A stretch of 13,288 nucleotides of DNA, taken from CF-96 sp036269455. GTDB taxonomy: Bacteria; Chloroflexota; Dormibacteria; Aeolococcales; Aeolococcaceae. The position numbers were made by a program, and so were the translations under genes. Each line of letters starts with the position of its first letter. Within the stretch, counting starts at the first letter, position 1. The notes under the pieces are model-generated. The model made no database searches and was not told the origin of the DNA. It saw only the letters and a list, made by a program, of their open reading frames with translations. Where the stretch lies: NCBI GenBank assembly GCA_036269455.1, contig DATARS010000128.1, forward strand, positions 1 through 13,288, read 5' to 3'. Positions 1 through 7,857 of the stretch are shown here, piece after piece.

Positions 1-132
1 GCGCTCGACATCTCCGGGCCGGCGCCGCCGGTCACCGGCCCGGTGCTCACCGGCGGCGGTCCGCCGCGCTACACCATGCACCTCGACCCGCGCGGCCTGC
101 CGCTGCCTCGCACCGGCGCCCCGGCGAGCTGA
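1..132 (+). CDS. 3' end of an unrecognised gene (partial)
   Basis: Frame 1 is open from the first base to a TGA at 130-132 and encodes the last 43 residues of a protein truncated by the window edge. The visible tail is rich in Pro, Gly, Leu and Thr and ends in RTGAPAS. It shows no catalytic motif and no obvious membrane segment. I do not recognise the family and assign no function. The third-position G/C bias matches the downstream genes, which supports it being coding. A promoter begins about 20 bp after the stop, so this gene probably ends the preceding transcription unit. I see no intrinsic terminator with a T-tract after it. Confidence 0.5.
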   Translation, partial: ALDISGPAPPVTGPVLTGGGPPRYTMHLDPRGLPLPRTGAPAS

Positions 133-141
133 GCCGTCCTC

Positions 142-151
142 TGTCCGGACA
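142..151. promoter_or_regulatory. 10-bp perfect palindrome abutting the ilvD promoter
   Basis: TGTCCGGACA is a perfect inverted repeat ending 2 bp before the -35 box at 154. Its position suits a transcription-factor operator, but I cannot name a regulator. A perfect 10-bp palindrome can arise by chance in GC-rich DNA, so this is only a candidate. Confidence 0.3.
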
Positions 152-153
152 TA

Positions 154-182
154 TTGACAGTCGTTTACGTCGTATCTATCCT
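154..182 (+). promoter_or_regulatory. Sigma70-type promoter upstream of ilvD
   Basis: A perfect TTGACA at 154-159 is followed by a 17-bp spacer and TATCCT at 177-182. Transcription should start near 189, giving a leader of about 178 nt before ilvD. The locally AT-rich stretch at 150-182 stands out sharply from its surroundings. This is the best consensus promoter in the window. It suggests that ilvD is transcribed independently of the T-box operon. Confidence 0.7.
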
Positions 183-187
183 GAACT

Positions 188-206
188 CGGCCGGCCGCGC
201 CGGCCG
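188..206. repeat. Hairpin at the predicted ilvD transcription start
   Basis: CGGCCGGC (188-195), loop CGC in which the first and last bases could also be drawn as part of the stem, then GCCGGCCG (199-206) form a perfect 8-bp G+C-only stem with a 3-nt loop. It lies at the expected +1 of the promoter at 154-182. It could stabilise the 5' end of the mRNA or act as an operator. No T-tract follows, so it does not look like a terminator. Confidence 0.4.
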
Positions 207-260
207 GTCGCAGCGGTGATCAGGTACCCCCCGGCGCGGCCCAGGCCAAGCACCCCTGGG

Positions 261-293
261 CTGCGCCGTTCCTGCGCCGTTCCTGCGCCGTGC
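261..293. repeat. Three tandem 11-bp repeats in the ilvD leader
   Basis: CTGCGCCGTTC occurs at 261-271 and 272-282, and as CTGCGCCGTGC at 283-293. The 11-bp period is close to one helical turn, so bound proteins would sit on one DNA face. It could also be simple slippage. The repeat is non-coding here, about 75 bp upstream of the ilvD start. Confidence 0.55.
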
Positions 294-321
294 CCGGCGA
301 CGCCGATCCCGGCCGGGGCGC

Positions 322-359
322 TATGGTGGGTGGCCGCCGTCACGAGAGCCAGAGCGGAG
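322..359 (+). promoter_or_regulatory. Possible proximal -10 box and RBS of ilvD
   Basis: TATGGT at 322-327 is a -10-like sequence in otherwise GC-only DNA, without a convincing -35 box. GGAG at 356-359 lies 7 nt before the ATG at 367 and is the likely ribosome binding site. The RBS supports the 367 start. The -10 is weak evidence for a second, proximal promoter. Confidence 0.35.
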
Positions 360-366
360 CCGCACC

Positions 367-2034
367 ATGGATCCCCGTCACCGCAGCCACATCCTCCTCG
401 ACGGACACGACCGCGCCGCGGCGCGCGCGATGCTCCGGGGCACCGGGTTCAGCGAGGAGGACCTGCGCCGGCCGCTGGTGGGCATCGCCAACACCTGGGT
501 CGAGACGATGCCCTGCAACCTCGACCTGCGCAACCTCGCCGAGCACGTGAAGCGCGGGGTCCGCGCCGCCGGCGGGACCCCGATGGAGTTCAACACCATC
601 TCCATCAGCGACGGCGTGACCATGGGCACCGAGGGGATGAAGGCGTCGCTGGTCAGCCGCGAGCTCATCGCCGACTCCGTCGAGCTGCTCGGCCGCGGCC
701 ACTTCTTCGACGCCATGATCTGCCTGGTCGGCTGCGACAAGACGATCCCCGGCGGCGCCATGGGGCTGCTCCGCCTCGACCTTCCCGGCCTGGTGCTCTA
801 CGGCGGCTCGATCGCCCAGGGGCGGTTCCGCGGGCGCGACGTCGACGTCAAGGACGTCTTCGAGGCCATCGGCGCGGTCGAGGCAGGGCGCATGACCGAG
901 GCCGACCTCCACGAGCTCGAGGCGGTCGCCTGCCCCGGCGCCGGCGCCTGCGGCGGCCAGTACACCGCCAACACCATGGCGCTGGTCATGGAGTTCATGG
1001 GCCTGTCGCCGATGGGCTCGGCGAGCGTCGCCGCCCTCGATCCCGCCAAGCCGGCGGTGGGGGAGGCCGCGGGCCGGCTGGTCATGGAGATGCTTCGCGA
1101 GGGGCGCAGCGCTCGCGGGGTGCTCGGCCGCGCCTCCTTCGAGAACGGCATCGCCGGCGTGGCCGCGACCGGCGGCTCCACCAACGCGGTGCTCCACCTG
1201 CTCGCGATCGCCCACGAGGTCGACCTCGAGCTGGAGATCGACGACTTCGACCGCATCAGCGCGCGCACCCCGATCATCGCCGACCTCAAGCCCGGGGGCC
1301 GCTACAGCGCCGTCGACCTGGGCCGAGCCGGCGGAGTGCAGCTGGTGGCGCGGCGGCTCATCGAGGCCGGCCTGCTCGACGGCTCCGCCGCCACGGTCAC
1401 CGGGCGCAGCCTCGCCGACGAGGCCGCCGCCGCCGAGGCGACCCCTGGCCAGGAGGTGGTCCACGAAGTAGCCTCGCCGCTCAAGCCGACCGGTGGCCTG
1501 GTGATCCTGCGCGGCAACCTCGCGCCCGAGGGCTGCGTGGTCAAGGTCGCCGGCCACGAGCGCACCACCCACCGTGGTCCCGCGCGCGTCTTCGAGCGTG
1601 AGGAGGACGCGATGGCCGCCGTGGTGGCGCGGTCGATCCGGCCCGGCGACGTGGTGGTGATCCGCTACGAGGGTCCGCGCGGCGGGCCGGGGATGCGCGA
1701 GATGCTCGGCGTCACCGCCGCCATCGTCGGCCAGGGCCTCGGCTCCGACGTCGCCCTGCTCACCGATGGCCGCTTCAGCGGCGCCACCCACGGCCTCATG
1801 GCCGGCCACGTCGCCCCCGAGGCCGCGGTCGGCGGTCCCATCGCAGCCGTGCGCGACGGCGACGAGATCGTCTTCGACGTCGAGCGCCGCCGCCTCGACG
1901 TGACCATCGACGACGCGGAGATGGCCCGGCGCCTCGCCGCCTGGTCGCCGCCGCCCCCGCGCTACGCCCGTGGCGTCTTCGCAAAGTACGCAGCGATCGT
2001 CAGCACCGCCGCGCGGGGGGCGGTGACTTCTTGA
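367..2034 (+). CDS. ilvD: Dihydroxy-acid dehydratase
   Basis: IlvD dehydrates 2,3-dihydroxy-isovalerate and 2,3-dihydroxy-3-methylvalerate to the keto acids that precede valine/leucine and isoleucine. It is a cytosolic Fe-S enzyme of the IlvD/Edd family. The 555-aa length is normal. Three cysteines sit where the family holds its cluster: C50 (VETMPCN), C123 (CLVGCDK) and C195 (GACGGQYTANTM). The GGSTNAVLHL motif is present, and S471 in GRFSGATHG matches the proposed catalytic serine. The ATG at 367 is preceded by GGAG with 7-nt spacing, and the first residues align with the family's usual N-terminus. The gene has its own promoter. Its TGA (2032-2034) lies inside a 46-bp repeat unit that begins at 2031, so the final codons border an apparent repeat insertion. 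Whether the cluster is 2Fe-2S or 4Fe-4S cannot be settled from the sequence. Confidence 0.97.
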   Translation: MDPRHRSHILLDGHDRAAARAMLRGTGFSEEDLRRPLVGIANTWVETMPCNLDLRNLAEHVKRGVRAAGGTPMEFNTISISDGVTMGTEGMKASLVSRELIADSVELLGRGHFFDAMICLVGCDKTIPGGAMGLLRLDLPGLVLYGGSIAQGRFRGRDVDVKDVFEAIGAVEAGRMTEADLHELEAVACPGAGACGGQYTANTMALVMEFMGLSPMGSASVAALDPAKPAVGEAAGRLVMEMLREGRSARGVLGRASFENGIAGVAATGGSTNAVLHLLAIAHEVDLELEIDDFDRISARTPIIADLKPGGRYSAVDLGRAGGVQLVARRLIEAGLLDGSAATVTGRSLADEAAAAEATPGQEVVHEVASPLKPTGGLVILRGNLAPEGCVVKVAGHERTTHRGPARVFEREEDAMAAVVARSIRPGDVVVIRYEGPRGGPGMREMLGVTAAIVGQGLGSDVALLTDGRFSGATHGLMAGHVAPEAAVGGPIAAVRDGDEIVFDVERRRLDVTIDDAEMARRLAAWSPPPPRYARGVFAKYAAIVSTAARGAVTS

Positions 2035-2122
2035 CCGGGGGCAGGCTACGCCTCCCCCGCTCAGTCGCAAGACATCTTAACCGGGGGCAGGCTACGCCTC
2101 CCCCGCTCAGTCGCAAGACATC
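2031..2122. repeat. Two tandem 46-bp hairpin repeats at the ilvD 3' end
   Basis: Units 2031-2076 and 2077-2122 are identical except at one base (G2033 versus A2079), which turns TGA into TAA. Each unit contains GGGGG-C-AGGC-TAC-GCCT-CCCCC, a 9-bp stem with one bulged C and a 3-nt loop. The first unit supplies the ilvD stop codon. No T-tract follows either hairpin, so they look like a REP-type intergenic element or an mRNA-stabilising structure rather than classical terminators. No other copy is visible in the window. Confidence 0.8.
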
Positions 2123-2190
2123 GCTGCGCGATGCCGGCTCCTACCCCCTCCACGCCGGCACTCGCCGGCGGCGCTCGCTTTGCTCGCGTG
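2119..2190. repeat. Hairpin-rich tail of the repeat element
   Basis: Directly after the second 46-bp unit come CATCGC-TGC-GCGATG (2119-2133) and CGCCGGC-ACTC-GCCGGCG (2153-2170). A CGCTCGCTTTGCTCGCG stretch then follows around 2172-2188. Together with the tandem units this makes about 160 bp of back-to-back structures, consistent with one composite REP-like element. No coding potential is evident. The exact right boundary is uncertain. Confidence 0.5.
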
Positions 2191-2211
2191 GTCACACTCA
2201 CGTGACGTCGG

Positions 2212-2240
2212 TTGCGAGAGGGGCCGGGGGCTGTTAGGCT
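2212..2240 (+). promoter_or_regulatory. Promoter of the T-box/ilvBN-leuAB-cimA operon
   Basis: TTGCGA (2212-2217), a 17-bp spacer and TAGGCT (2235-2240), with an extended -10 TG at 2232-2233, form a plausible sigma70-type promoter. The start would be near 2247, just upstream of T-box stem I at 2264. The agreement between the promoter position and the 5' edge of the riboswitch supports the call. Confidence 0.6.
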
Positions 2241-2263
2241 CTGGAGTCGTTACAAGTGAATAT

Positions 2264-2594
2264 GGCTCCGACGGGGAGTAGTAGGGGTCGTCCGACGGGC
2301 GAACCAGCGAGCCGGAGATGGTGAGAGCCGGCCGTCCGCACGATCCCGAACTCGCCCCCGAGCCGTCCGACCCGTGCCGTGACCCGGTGCGGGGAGCGTC
2401 GAACCACCCGCGTGGCCTACCCACCACGGGGTCAGTAGACCGGGCCGGAGTGGCGTCCGATATCAACGCCGACGAGTGGGTCGCTCGTCGACTGTTCCTC
2501 TCTTCGGGAGAGGCGGTACGGCGGGCGATCAAGCCGGGTGGTACCGCGGGGGAAATCCCTCGTCCCAGCAGCAGCTGAGACGCAGGGATTTTTT
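2264..2594 (+). promoter_or_regulatory. T-box riboswitch, leucine specifier (CUC)
   Basis: This leader senses uncharged tRNA and controls the downstream operon by transcription termination. Stem I closes with GGCTC (2264-2268) and GAGCC (2360-2364). The AGTA motif (2277-2280) faces GAA (2348-2350) to make the specifier loop, flanked by GGGGTCGT (2284-2291) pairing with ACGATCCC (2340-2347). The codon after GAA is CTC (2351-2353), leucine, followed by a purine. The apical AG-bulge (AGCGA, 2306-2310) and distal-loop sequence (GATGGTGAGAG, 2317-2327) match family consensus. Further hairpins lie at 2471-2489 and 2497-2513. The T-box GGGTGGTACCGCGG spans 2536-2549. Its TGGT (2539-2542) would pair with an ACCA tRNA 3' end, as expected for tRNA-Leu with discriminator A. 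Stem II and the IIA/B pseudoknot were not resolved. Confidence 0.95.
2553..2594 (+). terminator. T-box-controlled intrinsic terminator
   Basis: AAATCCCTCGTC (2553-2564) pairs with GACG-C-AGGGATTT (2579-2591), with one bulged C, followed by a run of six T residues (2589-2594). The CCC at 2557-2559 can alternatively pair with GGG of the T-box (2536-2538) to form the antiterminator, so the two structures exclude each other. It ends 18 nt before the ilvB ATG. This indicates transcriptional rather than translational control. Confidence 0.9.
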
Positions 2595-2599
2595 GTTGC

Positions 2600-2607
2600 G
2601 GAGGAGG
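2600..2607 (+). promoter_or_regulatory. ilvB: Ribosome binding site fixing the ilvB start
   Basis: GGAGGAGG at 2600-2607 lies 5 nt before ATG 2613. The open frame extends upstream to a GTG at 2538, but that codon lies inside the T-box core and the extra residues would be read through the terminator. The strong site therefore sets the start at 2613. Confidence 0.9.
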
Positions 2608-2612
2608 AAAGC

Positions 2613-4372
<1,760 letters not shown>

Positions 4373-4376
<4 letters not shown>

Positions 4377-4966
4377 GCTCGCGCCACCGTCTTCTGTCGC
4401 TGCTCGTCGAGAACCATCCCGGCGTTCTCAACAAGGTCTCGAGCATGATCCGCCGGCGGGGGATGAACATCACCTCGCTCACCGTCGGCGAGACCGACGA
4501 CGACTCGGTCTCGCGGATGACCATCGCCGTCGACGTGGGCCGCGCCCAGGCCGACCAGGCGGTGAAGCAGCTCTACAAGCTGATCGAGGTGGTGAAGATC
4601 AGCGACATCACCGAGGACCCCATCGTCGATCGCGAGCTGGTGCTGGTGAAGGTGGCCGCCTCGCGCGGCGACCGCAGCGAGCTGCTCCAGATCGTCGACA
4701 TCTTCAAGGGCAAGATCGCCGACGTCGGCACCGAGTCGATGGTGCTGGAGATGAGCGGCTCGGAGGACCAGGTCGACACCTTCCTCGAGCTGGTGCGTCC
4801 CTTCGGCATCCGCGAGGTCGCCCGCAGTGGCACGGTGGCGATGGCCCGCGGCCGCGACGGCCTGCGCCTCAGCGCGCGCCACCAGACGCGCTCCGCCGGG
4901 ACCCAGCCGGACCTCGAGGCGGCGGACCGCCAGCGCCGCTCCGCCGGCGTGCTGGTGGGTGACTGA
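4373..4966 (+). CDS. ilvN: Acetolactate synthase, small regulatory subunit
   Basis: IlvN (also called IlvH) binds IlvB, raises its activity and confers feedback inhibition by branched-chain amino acids. An N-terminal ACT domain (about residues 4-75) begins RLLSLLVENHPGVLNKVSS and includes RRGMNITSLTVG. A second ACT-like C-terminal domain follows (about 82-158), ending in FGIREVARSGTVAMARG. The 197-aa product is longer than the usual 160-170 aa. The extra 37 residues (161-197) are polar and Arg-rich, with no recognised domain. The GTG start at 4373 overlaps the ilvB stop by 4 nt and is preceded by GGAGG at 4361-4365, which lies within the ilvB 3' end. The next gene begins 1 nt after this stop. 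Confidence 0.95.
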
Positions 4967-4967
4967 C

Positions 4968-5150
4968 ATGGCGCCGTCCGCACCGCCCCGATTCCAGGCT
5001 CCGATCGAGAGCCTCGAGCAGGCGCGCGAGCGCGAGCAGGAGGTCGAGCTGGTGGCGCGCGCCGTGCGCCCCCCGCACCGGCCCGCCGAGACCGATGACA
5101 ACCCGCCCGACGTTCCCGTCGGGGTGAGACCCACGATGGAGAACCCGTGA
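4968..5150 (+). CDS. Small hypothetical protein between ilvN and leuA (60 aa)
   Basis: I do not recognise this protein. The frame runs from ATG 4968, 1 nt after the ilvN stop, to TGA 5148-5150, which overlaps the leuA ATG by 1 nt. That tight fit is the main reason to believe it is translated. The 60 residues comprise a short Pro-rich head, a probable amphipathic charged helix (about 13-34, containing ESLEQAREREQEVELVARAV) and an acidic, Pro-rich disordered tail (35-60, with DDNPPDVP). There are no cysteines, no signal peptide and no membrane segment. It could be a small partner of IlvBN or LeuA. It could also be only a translational bridge that carries ribosomes into leuA. Neither is shown by the sequence. 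Confidence 0.6.
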   Translation: MAPSAPPRFQAPIESLEQAREREQEVELVARAVRPPHRPAETDDNPPDVPVGVRPTMENP

Positions 5151-6724
5151 TGGCACCGGCAGATCCCAACCGCGTCTACATCTTCGACACCACCCTCCGG
5201 GATGGTGAGCAGGCGCCGGGCTTCGCCCTGAACGTCGAGGAGAAGGTCGAGATCGCCCACCAGCTGGCGCGCCTGGGCGTCGACGTGATCGAGGCCGGAT
5301 TCCCGATCTCGAGCCCGGGCGATTTCACCGCCTGCCAGCGCATCGCCCGCGAGGTCGGCACCCTCGACGGCGCGCCGATGATCACCGCGCTCGCGCGGGC
5401 CGTGCCCAAGGACATCGACGCGGTGTGGAACGCGATCAAGGACGCGCCCCGCAAGCAGATCCACATCGTGCTCAGCGTCAGCGACATCCACATCGACAAG
5501 AAGGGCCTGGGCACCCGCCAGCAGGTGCTCGAGAAGGGCATCGCCGCGGTCGAGTACGCGCGCCAGTTCTGCGACTTCGTCGAGTACTCGCCCGAGGACG
5601 CCGGCCGTGCCGACCGCGGTTACCTCTACGAGACCGTGGAGGCGATGATCGAGGCCGGCGCCACGGTCATCAACGTCCCCGACACCACCGGCTACACCCT
5701 GCCCCACGAGTTCGGCGGCATGATCGGCGACCTGATGCGCCACGTCCGCAACGTCGGCAACGCGATCATCAGCGTCCACTGCCACAACGATCTCGGCCTG
5801 GCGGTGGCCAACAGCCTGGCGGCGATCGACAACGGCGCGCGCCGGGTCGAGTGCACCATCAACGGCATCGGCGAGCGCGCGGGCAACGCCTCGCTCGAGG
5901 AGCTGGTGATGATCCTGCGCACCCGCGAGAAGCTGCTCGGGCTCACCACCGGGGTCAACACCCGGCTGCTCGCCCCCACCAGCCAGCTGGTCCAGGCGCG
6001 CACCGGGATGCACGTCCAGGCCAACAAGGCGATCGTCGGCGCCAACGCCTTCGCCCACGCCAGCGGCATCCACCAGGACGGCGTGCTCAAGGACAAGCTG
6101 ACCTACGAGATCATGACCCCCGAGGAGGTCGGCGTCGCCGACACCCGCATCGTCCTCTCGCCGCGCAGCGGCCGCCACGCCTTCCGCCACCGGCTCCAGG
6201 AGCTCGGCTACGACCTCGCCGACGACGCCTTCGCCCGCGCCTGGGAGGCCTTCCTCGCCCTCGCCGACAAGAAGAAGGAGGTCACCGACCGCGACCTCCA
6301 GGCGCTCGTCGCCGACGAGGCCCGCTCCGTCCCCGAGCGCTTCACGCTGCAGCTGGTGCAGGTCTCCTGCGGCACTTCCGGCCGTCCCAGCGCGACGGTG
6401 CGGCTGCACGACAGCGAGCGTCCCGACCGCATCCTCGAGGACGCGGCGATCGGCGACGGTCCCGTCGACGCGGTGTGCAACGCCATCGGCCGTCTCGTCG
6501 ACATGCCCACCGAGCTCGTCGACTTCACCGTCCGCGCGGTGACCGGCGGCCTCGACGCGATGGGCGAGGCGAGCGTGCGCGTCCGCCACGAGGAGCGCAT
6601 CTTCAGCGGCCACGGCGCCGACACGGACATCATCGTCGCCAGTGCCAAGGCGTACTGCAGCGCGCTGAACAAGGTGGCGGCGGAGCAGCCGGCGGTGTCG
6701 CTCCCCGCGGGATCGGGCGTGTGA
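5150..6724 (+). CDS. leuA: 2-Isopropylmalate synthase
   Basis: LeuA condenses acetyl-CoA with 2-ketoisovalerate to 2-isopropylmalate, the first committed step of leucine synthesis. The 524-aa product has the long bacterial form. A DRE-TIM metallolyase barrel opens with FDTTLRDGEQAPG (R17, D18). It carries the metal-binding H210 and H212 in VHCHNDLGLAVANS, followed by NGIGERAGNASLEE. The typical GIHQDGVLKD segment follows, and then the C-terminal leucine-binding regulatory domain (about 398-505, starting FTLQLVQVSCGTSGRPSATV). ATG 5150 overlaps the preceding small gene's stop by 1 nt and has GGAG at 5138-5141; a GTG at 5147 is a weaker alternative. The leuB GTG overlaps the leuA stop by 4 nt. 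Homocitrate or citramalate synthase is less likely given leuB next door and the full-length regulatory domain. Confidence 0.95.
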   Translation: MAPADPNRVYIFDTTLRDGEQAPGFALNVEEKVEIAHQLARLGVDVIEAGFPISSPGDFTACQRIAREVGTLDGAPMITALARAVPKDIDAVWNAIKDAPRKQIHIVLSVSDIHIDKKGLGTRQQVLEKGIAAVEYARQFCDFVEYSPEDAGRADRGYLYETVEAMIEAGATVINVPDTTGYTLPHEFGGMIGDLMRHVRNVGNAIISVHCHNDLGLAVANSLAAIDNGARRVECTINGIGERAGNASLEELVMILRTREKLLGLTTGVNTRLLAPTSQLVQARTGMHVQANKAIVGANAFAHASGIHQDGVLKDKLTYEIMTPEEVGVADTRIVLSPRSGRHAFRHRLQELGYDLADDAFARAWEAFLALADKKKEVTDRDLQALVADEARSVPERFTLQLVQVSCGTSGRPSATVRLHDSERPDRILEDAAIGDGPVDAVCNAIGRLVDMPTELVDFTVRAVTGGLDAMGEASVRVRHEERIFSGHGADTDIIVASAKAYCSALNKVAAEQPAVSLPAGSGV

Positions 6725-7857
6725 GCGGCGGCGAGACCGACGGCGGCGGCGCGGTGCACCGCATCGCCGTCCTCGCCGGCGACGGCGTCGGTCCGGAGGT
6801 CACCGCGGCGGCGCTGAGGGTCGTCGAGGAGGCTGGCCAGCGCTACGGCTTCTCGATCGACACCAGCGAGCATCTCATCGGCGGCGCCGCCATCGACGCC
6901 ACCGGCAGCGCCCTGCCCGACGGGGTGCTCGACGCCTGCCGCGCCGCCGACGCGGTGCTGCTCGGCGCCGTCGGCGGGCCGAGATGGGACGACCCGCGCG
7001 CCGCGGTGCGTCCCGAGCAGGGGCTTCTGGGGCTGCGCAAGGGCCTCGGGCTCTACGCCAACCTGCGCCCGGTGCGCGTCTACGACACCCTCGCCCAGTT
7101 CTCGACGCTGCGCGAGGAGGTGATCATCGGCGCCGACTTCATCACCGTCCGGGAGCTCACCGGCGGCCTCTACTTCGGCCGTCCCCAGGGGCGCGAGGGC
7201 GAGCCCCCGAACCGCAGCGCCGTCGACACCTGCGCCTACACCGAGGCGGAGGTCGAGCGCGTCGCCCGGGTCGCCTTCGAGCTGGCCCGCGGCCGCCGCG
7301 GCCGGGTCTGCTCGGTCGACAAGCAGAACGTGCTCGCCACCAGCCGGCTCTGGCGCGAGGTGGTCACCGAGATCGGCCGCGACTACCCCGACGTGGTGCT
7401 CACCCACCAGCTGGTCGACAGCGCGGCGATGCTGCTGGTGCGCGACCCGCGCCAGTTCGACGTGCTGCTCACCGAGAACCTCTTCGGCGACATCCTCAGC
7501 GACGAGGCGGCGATGATCGCCGGCTCGATGGGGATGCTCCCCTCCGCGTCGCTCGGCGACGCCGGCAACGCCGAGGGCCGCCGCTTCGGCCTCTACGAGC
7601 CGGTTCACGGCAGTGCCCCGGACATCGCCGGCCAGGGGGTGGTCAACCCCCTCGCCGCGATCCTCAGCGCCGCGATGATGCTGCGCGTCTCGCTCGGCGA
7701 GTCGCAGGCCGCCGAGGCGGTCGAGCACGCCGTCGACCAGGCCATCGACCTCGGCGCGCGCACCCGCGACCTCGGCGCCGACGACGACCGGGCGCTGGGC
7801 ACCGACGCGATGACCGAGCGGATCCTCGATCTGCTTCCATATCCGGCGCATCGATGA
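6721..7857 (+). CDS. leuB: 3-Isopropylmalate dehydrogenase
   Basis: LeuB oxidatively decarboxylates 3-isopropylmalate to 2-ketoisocaproate with NAD+ and Mg2+ or Mn2+. In organisms with CimA it normally also oxidises the methylmalate intermediate to 2-ketobutyrate. The 378-aa product shows the beta-decarboxylating dehydrogenase fold: VLAGDGVGPEV near the N-terminus, ELTGGLYFG, catalytic Y173, K201 in SVDKQNVLATS, metal ligands D257 and D261 in NLFGDILSDEAAM, and the nucleotide-binding EPVHGSAPDIAGQGVVNP. GTG 6721 overlaps the leuA stop as GTGA. A second in-frame GTG at 6754 would remove 11 Gly-rich residues and is a possible alternative, but it lacks a clear RBS. The stop overlaps cimA as ATGA. 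Confidence 0.95.
   Translation: MSGGETDGGGAVHRIAVLAGDGVGPEVTAAALRVVEEAGQRYGFSIDTSEHLIGGAAIDATGSALPDGVLDACRAADAVLLGAVGGPRWDDPRAAVRPEQGLLGLRKGLGLYANLRPVRVYDTLAQFSTLREEVIIGADFITVRELTGGLYFGRPQGREGEPPNRSAVDTCAYTEAEVERVARVAFELARGRRGRVCSVDKQNVLATSRLWREVVTEIGRDYPDVVLTHQLVDSAAMLLVRDPRQFDVLLTENLFGDILSDEAAMIAGSMGMLPSASLGDAGNAEGRRFGLYEPVHGSAPDIAGQGVVNPLAAILSAAMMLRVSLGESQAAEAVEHAVDQAIDLGARTRDLGADDDRALGTDAMTERILDLLPYPAHR

Noticed and set aside
216..366. Leader peptide for ilvD attenuation
   Set aside because: The frame from GTG 216 has Pro/Arg-rich codons with no Leu/Ile/Val run, and no terminator with a T-tract precedes ilvD.
2034..2062. Intrinsic terminator of ilvD
   Set aside because: The stems are strong but no T-tract follows, so they are reported as repeat hairpins instead.
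340..2070. Long open frame (about 576 codons) antisense to ilvD
   Set aside because: It mirrors ilvD and arises from GC-rich third positions. Its product is low-complexity Ala/Gly/Arg/His with no motifs, while the + strand shows a complete IlvD.
2031..2122. CRISPR array
   Set aside because: The two 46-bp units are directly abutting with no spacers, only two copies exist, and no cas genes are present.
2318..2578. Small open frame within the leader
   Set aside because: It overlaps conserved T-box stems and the terminator. The bases are explained by RNA structure, so a leader peptide is unnecessary.
2538..2612. Upstream extension of ilvB to GTG 2538
   Set aside because: The extension lies inside the T-box core and terminator, has no RBS, and encodes residues absent from IlvB N-termini. 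ATG 2613 has a strong RBS.
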